From DAHUYF01 sp035623985 (GTDB lineage Bacteria > Pseudomonadota > Alphaproteobacteria > ATCC43930 > CGMCC-115725), in assembly GCA_035623985.1 (NCBI GenBank), contig DASPSJ010000095.1, positions 1 through 64,000 of the forward strand: a DNA stretch of 64,000 nt, in the 5' to 3' direction. Every line of letters starts with the position of its first letter. The stretch's first letter is position 1. Both the position numbers and the translations under genes were made by a program. Shown piece by piece: positions 58,524-64,000 of the stretch. Below the pieces are notes generated by a model, which saw only the letters and a list, made by a program, of their open reading frames with translations, ran no database searches and was not told the origin of the DNA.

Positions 58524-59090
58524 TCAGTCCTTCGCGCGTTCGAGATAGGTGCCGTCGGCGGTGTTGACGACGATCTTGGTGCCGGCGGCGATGTGCGGCG
58601 GGATCATCACCCGCCGGCCGTTCTCGAGCTTGCCGGATTTGTAGGAGGAGGACGCGGTCTGCCCCTTCACCACGGGATCGGCCTCGACCACGGTCATCAC
58701 CACGCTCTGCGGCAGCGTCACGGCGAGCGGTGTCCCTTCATGGAGCTGGATGGTGCAGACCATGCCTTCCTGGAGGAAATCGGCGGGCTCGCCGATCATC
58801 TCCTTGTTGACGGCGAGCTGCTCGTAGGTCTCATTGTCCATGAAGGTCGCGAGATCGCCGTCGAGATAGAGGAACTGCATCTCCTTCTCGTCGAGCTGGG
58901 CGCGCTCCACGGTTTCCTGGGTGCGGAAACGCTCGTTGAGCTTGGAGCCGCCGCGCAGGTCGCGCATCTCGACCTGGGCGAAGGCGCCGCCCTTGCCCGG
59001 CTGCACCAGCTCGCGGCGCAGCACCAGCCAAAGCTTGCCCTGGTGCTCCAGGACGTTGCCCGGCTTGATGTCGATGGCATTGATCTTCAT
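58524..59090 (-). CDS. efp: Translation elongation factor P
   Basis: A 188-residue factor relieving ribosome stalling at polyproline. Seen: MKINAIDIKPGNVLEHQGKL, LVQPGKGGAFAQVEMRDLR with the modifiable Lys33, DLATFMDNETYEQLAV and the C-terminal GTKIVVNTADGTYLERAKD. Lys33 is the target for beta-lysylation by EpmA, whose gene is 2.3 kb downstream to the right on the other strand. An upstream open frame has no homology, so ATG 59090 is right. Confidence 0.97.
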   Translation of the reverse strand: MKINAIDIKPGNVLEHQGKLWLVLRRELVQPGKGGAFAQVEMRDLRGGSKLNERFRTQETVERAQLDEKEMQFLYLDGDLATFMDNETYEQLAVNKEMIGEPADFLQEGMVCTIQLHEGTPLAVTLPQSVVMTVVEADPVVKGQTASSSYKSGKLENGRRVMIPPHIAAGTKIVVNTADGTYLERAKD

Positions 59091-59241
59091 GGCGCTCGTC
59101 CTCGTTGGCGCGGCGGTTGTGACGGGAATGCGGTTGGTGGCGCTTACTAGCAGCTTGCCCCGGCCAAAGGAAGGGGGCGCCGGCGAGGCTGGGAGTGTCA
59201 TCCGGCGCCGCTATGATGGGCGGCCGAAGGAGGATCACGCG

Positions 59242-60939
59242 ATGCGCGCGACAAGGGGGCTCGTCTTCGCCGCGGCGCTGCTCAGCGCCGCCGGTCCGGC
59301 CTTCGGTGAGGGGGAGACGGCGACGCCGATCGAGCATTTCATCGTCGTCGTCGGCGAGAATCTGAGCTTCGACCATCTCTTCGCCACCTTCCGCCCGCCG
59401 CCGGGCGAGAGCGTGGCGAACCTGCTGGCCAAAGGCATCGTCGCGGAGGATGGCGGCCCCGGTCCGCAGGCGGCGCTCGCGGTTCAGCGCATCGCCGCGC
59501 CGCGCGGGCGCTACGAGGTGACGCCGCCCGTCACCGGCAGCTTCGCCGCCTTGCCGCGGCCTGACACCACCTATGGCCGCGGCCTGCCGCAGAACGAGCC
59601 CGACTGGCGCTTTCCGGCGGCGCTGGCGAACGCTCCGTTCCAGATCACGCGCTATGCCGATTACATGGCGGTGATCGGCGATCCCGTGCATCGCTTCTTT
59701 CAGATGTGGCAGCAGGTGGACGGCGGCCGCCACGACCTTTTCGTCTGGGTCGCCCTCACCTCGGGCGAAGGCTCGGCGAGGAACCACGAGGATCCGAGTC
59801 TGAGCACCCATCAGGGCGCCCTTGCCATGGGCTTTTACAACATGGCCGCAGGCGATGCGCCCTATCTGCGCGCGCTGGCCGAGCGCTACGCGCTTGCCGA
59901 CAACTATCATCAGGCGATCATGGGCGGCACCGGCGCCAATTACTTCGCGCTCGCCACCGGCTATGTCGCTTCCTACCTCATCGACGGCAAGCCGGCGAAG
60001 CCGCCCGCCAACCAGATCGAGAATCCCGCGCCGCGTCCCGGCACCGCCAATTGGTATACCCAGTCGAGCTATTTCGGCGGCTCCTACGTCAATTGCGCCG
60101 ACCCGCGCCAGCCGGGCGTCAAGGCGATCCGCGATCATCTCGCGACGCTGCCCTACAAGCCGTTCAACGACGGCAATTGCCTGCCGGGCCGCTATTACCT
60201 CGTCAACAACTACCGGCCGGGCTATACGCCGGACGGCGCGGCAAAGCCGCTGGGGCCGGGCAGGTTCGTTTTGCCGCCCCAGCAACAGAGGACCATCGCC
60301 GAGGCGCTTTCGGCCAAGGGCGTGTCGTGGAAATGGTACAGCGGCGGGCGCACCGATGGCGGCATCGACCGCGACCAGTATTGCGACATCTGCGACGCGC
60401 TGACGCTGTCGACGGCGGTGATGACCGGGCCGCTGCGCCGCAATCTCGTCGGGCTCGGCGCGCTGGAGCGGGATCTTGCCGAGGGCACGTTGCCGGCCGT
60501 CTCCTTCGTCGTGCCGCCCAATGTCGAGAGCGGCCATCCCGCCTATTCGACGGTGCCGCGCTATGAGAGCTTCCTGCGCGGGCTCATCGCCAAGGTGGAG
60601 GCCGCGCCGGCGCTCTGGGCCAAGACCGCGATCCTGGTCACCACCGATGAAGGCGGCGGCTATTACGACAGCGGCTACATCCAGCTCCTCGATTTCTTCG
60701 GCGACGGCACGCGCATCGCGCTCATCGCGGTCTCGCCCTTTGCCAGGCCGGGTCATGTCGAGCATACCTATTACGATCACGTCTCGATCCTGAAATTCAT
60801 CGAGCGCAACTGGCGTCTGCCGCCGCTCTCGCCGCAGAGCCGCGACAACCTGCCGAACCCCGTGATGTCCGCCGCCGATCCCTATGTGCCTGAGAACCGC
60901 CCCGCCATCGGCGACCTCATGGAGCTGTTCCGGTTTTGA
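59242..60939 (+). CDS. Secreted phosphoesterase (phospholipase C/acid phosphatase family)
   Basis: A 565-residue protein with a signal peptide (MRATRGLVFAAALLSAAGPA, then FG) and an alkaline-phosphatase-superfamily phosphoesterase domain: IEHFIVVVGENLSFDHLFAT with the metal-binding Glu/Asn, HEDPSLSTHQGALAMGFYN, LADNYHQAIMGGTGANYFAL, ILVTTDEGGGYYDSGYIQ and YYDHVSILKFIERNW. Phospholipase C and acid phosphatase AcpA share this fold; the substrate cannot be told. ATG 59242 follows GAAGGAGGATC. Divergent from efp. Confidence 0.9.
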   Translation: MRATRGLVFAAALLSAAGPAFGEGETATPIEHFIVVVGENLSFDHLFATFRPPPGESVANLLAKGIVAEDGGPGPQAALAVQRIAAPRGRYEVTPPVTGSFAALPRPDTTYGRGLPQNEPDWRFPAALANAPFQITRYADYMAVIGDPVHRFFQMWQQVDGGRHDLFVWVALTSGEGSARNHEDPSLSTHQGALAMGFYNMAAGDAPYLRALAERYALADNYHQAIMGGTGANYFALATGYVASYLIDGKPAKPPANQIENPAPRPGTANWYTQSSYFGGSYVNCADPRQPGVKAIRDHLATLPYKPFNDGNCLPGRYYLVNNYRPGYTPDGAAKPLGPGRFVLPPQQQRTIAEALSAKGVSWKWYSGGRTDGGIDRDQYCDICDALTLSTAVMTGPLRRNLVGLGALERDLAEGTLPAVSFVVPPNVESGHPAYSTVPRYESFLRGLIAKVEAAPALWAKTAILVTTDEGGGYYDSGYIQLLDFFGDGTRIALIAVSPFARPGHVEHTYYDHVSILKFIERNWRLPPLSPQSRDNLPNPVMSAADPYVPENRPAIGDLMELFRF

Positions 60940-60960
60940 CCGGCCTTGACGACAAGATTA

Positions 60961-60985
60961 ACCAGTGAGACAGCGAGACGGTGAG
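60961..60985 (+). repeat. Left 25-bp inverted repeat flanking the GxxExxY gene
   Basis: ACCAGTGAGACAGCGAGACG followed by GTGAG. It matches the reverse complement of 61402-61426 at 22 of 25 positions. The two copies frame one gene with nothing else between them. Confidence 0.7.
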
Positions 60986-60996
60986 GGACCAAACCC

Positions 60997-61380
60997 ATGA
61001 CGACGCCACGCGAAAATGATCCGCTGACCGAGGAGATCATTGGCCGGGCCATAGAGGTTCATCGCCATCTGGGTCCCGGCCTGCTGGAATCGGCATATGA
61101 GGAATGCTTATGTCTCGAGTTGAAGCAGGCCGGGCTGGCCTTCCAGCGCCAGGTGCCTCTGCCGATCGTCTATAAGACGGTCCGGTTGGATTGCGGCTAT
61201 CGGCTCGATATCGTGGTCGCGCGCAAGGTCATTCTTGAATTGAAGACGGTCGAGCGCTTGTTGCCTGTGCACGAGGCGCAAGTGCTGACCTATCTGAAGC
61301 TGAGCGGCGTGGGTATCGGTCTGCTGCTCAATTTCAACACGCCGGTTCTCAAGGATGGCGTTCGCCGCCTGATGTTGTGA
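60997..61380 (+). CDS. GxxExxY family protein (PD-(D/E)XK-like)
   Basis: A 127-residue protein. GPGLLESAYEECLCLELKQA carries the name-giving GxxExxY at Gly28, Glu31 and Tyr34; LDCGYRLDIVVARKVILELK shows the D-x(n)-ExK pattern of PD-(D/E)XK nucleases, and TYLKLSGVGIGLLLNFNTP with LKDGVRRL completes the family layout. Function is unknown, and it is scattered in many genomes. Flanked tightly by 25-bp inverted repeats, suggesting a mobile cassette. Ordinary GC content. Confidence 0.88.
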   Translation: MTTPRENDPLTEEIIGRAIEVHRHLGPGLLESAYEECLCLELKQAGLAFQRQVPLPIVYKTVRLDCGYRLDIVVARKVILELKTVERLLPVHEAQVLTYLKLSGVGIGLLLNFNTPVLKDGVRRLML

Positions 61381-61401
61381 GGACCATCCGCCCCGCAATA
61401 T

Positions 61402-61426
61402 CTCACTGCCTCACTGTCTCACTGGT
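61402..61426 (-). repeat. Right 25-bp inverted repeat flanking the GxxExxY gene
   Basis: CTCACTGCCTCACTGTCTCA followed by CTGGT, the inverted partner of 60961-60985. It ends 8 bases before the epmA start and may supply part of its promoter/leader. Confidence 0.7.
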
Positions 61427-61434
61427 CAATCTAT

Positions 61435-62496
61435 ATGAGCGATAAAGGGCCCGGCCGATCAGAGAACGCATGGTGGCGGCCGGAGCGTTTTGCGCTGAAG
61501 CGCGCGCATCTCATGACGCGCGCGCGCGTCCTTGCCGCCATCCGCGCCTTCTTCGCCGAGCGCGGCTATGTCGAGGTGGAGACGCCGGCGCTGCAGGTAA
61601 GCCCCGGTCTCGAGCCGCATCTCCAGGCTTTCGCCACCACGCTGATCGAGCCGGGCGAGGGGCCGCGCCCGCGCTTTCTCCACACCTCGCCCGAATTCGC
61701 CATGAAGAAGCTGCTGGTGGCGGGCGTGCCGCGCCTTTTCCAGCTCGCCCATTGCTTCCGCAACGCCGAGCGGTCGTCCACGCACCATCCCGAATTCACC
61801 ATGCTCGAATGGTATTGCGCCGGCGCCTCCTATCGCGACCTCATGGCGGAGTGCGAGGCGCTGCTGCGCGCCGTCCTCGCCGCCGGCGGCGGCAGCCGAT
61901 TTGTCTGGCAGGGCCGCGCCGCCGATCCCGCCGCGCCTTGGCTTCGTCTCAGCGTCGCCGAGGCGTTCCAGCGCTTCTGCGGCATCGACCTCTTGGCCAC
62001 CGCGCCCGATCCGCAGGCGCCGAGCCTCGCGCTGCTCGCCGACGCGGCACGACCGCTCGGCCTCGCGCCCCATCCCGGCGATGACTGGGAAGATCTCTTC
62101 TTCCGCCTTTTTCTGGAGCGCATCGAGCCTCATCTCGGCATCGGTGCGCCCACCATCCTTTACGACTATCCCGTCTCGATGGCGGCGCTGGCGCGGGCGA
62201 AGCCGGAGGATGCGCGGCTCGCCGAGCGCTTCGAGCTTTATGTCTGCGGCCTGGAGCTGGCCAACGCCTTCGGCGAGCTGACCGACGCCGCGACCCAGCG
62301 CCAGCGTTTTCTCGCCGATCAGGAGGCGAAACGCCGGCGCTACGGCGAGGCTTATCCCATCGACGAGGATTTTCTCGCGGCGCTCGCCCATGGCATGCCC
62401 GAGAGCGCCGGCATCGCGCTCGGCCTCGATCGCCTGGTCATGCTGGCGACAGGCGCCGACGCGATCGAGGACGTGCTCTGGGTGCCGGTGGGCTGA
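61435..62496 (+). CDS. epmA: EF-P--(R)-beta-lysine ligase
   Basis: A 353-residue class II lysyl-tRNA-synthetase paralogue without the anticodon-binding domain, which lysylates EF-P. Seen: VLAAIRAFFAERGYVEVETP, FLHTSPEFAMKKLLVAGVPR, FQLAHCFRNAERSSTHHPEF with TMLEWY (motif 2), FELYVCGLELANAFGELTD, and motif 3 GIALGLDRLVML. It lies near efp, matching the pathway; epmB (lysine 2,3-aminomutase) is not in this window. Start is tight against the inverted repeat. Confidence 0.95.
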   Translation: MSDKGPGRSENAWWRPERFALKRAHLMTRARVLAAIRAFFAERGYVEVETPALQVSPGLEPHLQAFATTLIEPGEGPRPRFLHTSPEFAMKKLLVAGVPRLFQLAHCFRNAERSSTHHPEFTMLEWYCAGASYRDLMAECEALLRAVLAAGGGSRFVWQGRAADPAAPWLRLSVAEAFQRFCGIDLLATAPDPQAPSLALLADAARPLGLAPHPGDDWEDLFFRLFLERIEPHLGIGAPTILYDYPVSMAALARAKPEDARLAERFELYVCGLELANAFGELTDAATQRQRFLADQEAKRRRYGEAYPIDEDFLAALAHGMPESAGIALGLDRLVMLATGADAIEDVLWVPVG

Positions 62497-62506
62497 GGCC
62501 CAAGCC

Positions 62507-63139
62507 TTACCCGCCGCCGGCGGCGGCGATCGCGGCGATGAAATCCTTCACCGCCTGGCCCGGCCCCTGGGGATAGCTCCACACCGCGGCGATGACGGCG
62601 AGGAAGTCGGCGCCGGCGGCGACCAGCGTCGCGCAATTCGCCTGGGTGATGCCGCCGATGGCGACCGAGGGCACGGTCATGATCTCGCTCCACCAGCGCA
62701 GCAGCTCGGGATCGGCGCGATGCGTCGTCTCCTTGGTGCCGCTCGGGAAGAAAGCGCCGAAAGCGACGTAATCGGCGCCGGCCTCGGCCGCTTCGAGCGC
62801 CAGATGCCGGCTCTGGTGGCAGGTGACGCCGACGATGCGGTCCGGTCCCAAAAGGCGCCGCGCCTCGGCGTAGGAAGCATCCTCCTGGCCGACATGGACG
62901 CCGTCGCAGCCGGTGGCGAGCGCGAGGTTGGGCCGGTCGTTCATCAGGAAAGCGACGTCGCGCTGCTGCGCCACCGGCCGCAGCACATCCGCCGCGCGGC
63001 GGATGGCGTCGTCATCGACGTCCTTGAGGCGGAGCTGCACGCAGGCGACATCGCCGGCATCGAGCGCTTCGGCGAGACGGTCGGCGAAAGCCGCCGGCTC
63101 CAGCGCCGGCGGCGTGACGAGATAAAGGCGCGTGGTCAC
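62507..63139 (-). CDS. thiE: Thiamine-phosphate synthase
   Basis: A 210-residue TIM barrel joining HMP-PP and HET-P. Seen: RLYLVTPPALEPAAFADRLA, CVQLRLKDVDDDAI, FLMNDRPNLALATGCDGVHV with the Mg/pyrophosphate-binding Asp, GVTCHQSRHLALEAAEAGAD, FGAFFPSGTKET and VAIGGIT. The last helix is Ala/Gly-rich. Situated 22 bases downstream of the aldolase gene on the same strand and probably cotranscribed; no TPP riboswitch was recognised. Confidence 0.94.
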   Translation of the reverse strand: MTTRLYLVTPPALEPAAFADRLAEALDAGDVACVQLRLKDVDDDAIRRAADVLRPVAQQRDVAFLMNDRPNLALATGCDGVHVGQEDASYAEARRLLGPDRIVGVTCHQSRHLALEAAEAGADYVAFGAFFPSGTKETTHRADPELLRWWSEIMTVPSVAIGGITQANCATLVAAGADFLAVIAAVWSYPQGPGQAVKDFIAAIAAAGGG

Positions 63140-63161
63140 CGCGATGGCACGACGGGGAAGC

Positions 63162-64000
63162 TCAGCCCTCGCCCCGATAGACGCGGATGATCGCGTCGAG
63201 CAGCTTCAGCGCCTGCTCGCGCGGCCGCTGGAAGGTGTTGCGGCCGATGATCGAGCCGTTGCCGCCGCCCTCGCGGATGGCGCGGGCCTCGCTTATCACG
63301 CCGTCGGCGTCCTTGGCCTCGCCGCCGGAGAAGACGACGATGCGCCGGCCGTTGAAGCAGGATTGCACCACGTGGCGGATGCGCGCGGCCGGCGAGGCGA
63401 TGTCGATCTTCTGCTGCTCGTAGACTTTCCTCGCCGCTTCCAGCTCGAGATGCTCGGTCGGCGGCTTGACCTTGATGATATGCGCGCCGAGCAGCGCCGC
63501 CATATGCGCGGCATAGGCGCAGATGTCGATCGCCGTCTCGCCCTGCTTGGAGAGGCTGCCGCCGCGCGGATAGGACCAGATCACCACGGCAAGGCCGTGC
63601 GCCTTCGCCTCGCGCCCCATCTCGGCGATCTCTTCCATCATGCCGTAGGCGGCGTCCGAGCCGGGATAGATGGTGAAGCCGATGGCCGAGCAGCCGAGCC
63701 GGAGCGCGTCGCGCACGCTCGCCGTCACCGCTTGCGACGGCGCCTCCTTGGCGCGGGCGAGCGAATTGGCGGAATTGACCTTGAGAATCGTCGGGAGGAC
63801 GCCGGCGAAGCTCGACGCGCCCGCCTCGATGAAGCCCAGCGGCGCGGCATAGGCCGAAAGTCCGGCATCGACGGCGAGTTGAAAGTGATAATGCGGGTCA
63901 TAGGCGGGCGGGTTGGGCGCGAAGCTGCGCGCGGGACCATGCTCGAAGCCCTGATCCACCGGCAGGATGACGAGCTTGCCGGTGCCGCCGAGCATGCCTT
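63162..64000 (-). CDS. Class I fructose-bisphosphate aldolase, partial
   Basis: C-terminal 279 codons of a DhnA-type class I aldolase (cleaves fructose-1,6-bisphosphate); the N terminus lies beyond the right edge. Seen: GGTGKLVILPVDQGFEHGPA, YDPHYHFQLAVDAGLSAYAA, GFTIYPGSDAAYGMMEEIAE, the Schiff-base lysine context HIIKVKPPTEHLEL, IVVFSGGEAKDADGVISEAR and the phosphate-binding GGGNGSIIGRNTFQR. The ATG near the edge is internal; family members have about 20 more residues. Confidence 0.93.
   Translation of the reverse strand, partial: GMLGGTGKLVILPVDQGFEHGPARSFAPNPPAYDPHYHFQLAVDAGLSAYAAPLGFIEAGASSFAGVLPTILKVNSANSLARAKEAPSQAVTASVRDALRLGCSAIGFTIYPGSDAAYGMMEEIAEMGREAKAHGLAVVIWSYPRGGSLSKQGETAIDICAYAAHMAALLGAHIIKVKPPTEHLELEAARKVYEQQKIDIASPAARIRHVVQSCFNGRRIVVFSGGEAKDADGVISEARAIREGGGNGSIIGRNTFQRPREQALKLLDAIIRVYRGEG

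Noticed and set aside
63140..63161. A TPP riboswitch before thiE
   Set aside because: Only 22 bases separate thiE from the aldolase gene, too short for the element; thiE is probably expressed from the upstream gene.

Overview
The window is about 64 kb of very GC-rich DNA that reads as the chromosome of an alphaproteobacterium, probably from or near the Rhodospirillales. The lineage call rests on several markers: a three-subunit transhydrogenase (pntAA/pntAB/pntB), COQ9, a TrcR-type DUF1013 regulator, an RcdA-type DUF1465 protein, DUF1192, two DUF465 proteins, TIGR02444 and a heat-shock gene with a probable ROSE thermometer. No rRNA, tRNA, CRISPR array, phage module or transposase was seen.

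Layout. 0-7.8 kb: ABC1/UbiB-type kinase (cut by the left edge), oligoendopeptidase F, long-chain acyl-CoA ligase, UDP-glucuronate epimerase, zinc alcohol dehydrogenase and an ABC-type periplasmic binding protein. 7.8-13.3 kb: a leftward cluster of ECF sigma factor, anti-sigma factor, OpgC-like acyltransferase, two SGNH proteins (one with its catalytic residues gone) and a cytochrome P450. 13.6-18.1 kb: transhydrogenase operon, rpsU, peptide deformylase and COQ9. 18.3-20.8 kb: a two-gene SIR2-like plus tetratricopeptide-repeat operon, a candidate antiphage module. 21-30.3 kb: purK/purE, a frameshifted small gene, a toxin-antitoxin pair with a near-consensus promoter, a diguanylate cyclase, two DUF465 proteins, phosphofructokinase, TIGR02444, an alpha/beta hydrolase, ubiX and an acyl-CoA synthetase. 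30.7-32.6 kb: propionyl-CoA synthetase.

The strongest accessory region is 32.6-44.3 kb. A five-gene rightward operon encodes a nucleoside-phosphorylase-like protein, an unknown protein, a beta-propeller-like protein, a large uracil-DNA-glycosylase-like protein with four candidate iron-sulfur cysteines, and a ferritin-like protein. It is followed by a SatD-like protein with a C-terminal helix-turn-helix and a DUF3307 membrane partner. GTTGAC/GTCAAC palindromes bracket that pair. A leftward pair then encodes a zinc metallopeptidase and a metallo-beta-lactamase-fold protein. I know of no described system with this composition.

44.5-64 kb returns mostly to core functions: TrcR, a quinone oxidoreductase, DUF1192, a Cys/Met-metabolism PLP enzyme, an alpha/beta hydrolase, a 1065-residue membrane-anchored coiled-coil protein, a small heat-shock protein with a sigma-32-type promoter, RcdA-like, rpmE, a tiny Lys/Arg-rich protein, a MotA-like/OmpA-like cell-envelope trio, inositol monophosphatase, EF-P with the EF-P-modifying enzyme EpmA nearby, a phosphoesterase, ThiE and class I fructose-bisphosphate aldolase (cut by the right edge). 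Between the phosphoesterase and epmA sits a GxxExxY gene bounded by 25-bp inverted repeats. Several non-coding repeat families occur between genes: a CACCACGGAG-ended element in two copies, a 64-bp double-hairpin tandem repeat, and a hairpin cluster after the propionyl-CoA synthetase gene. All functional calls come from reading motifs and family resemblance by eye; no database search was run.
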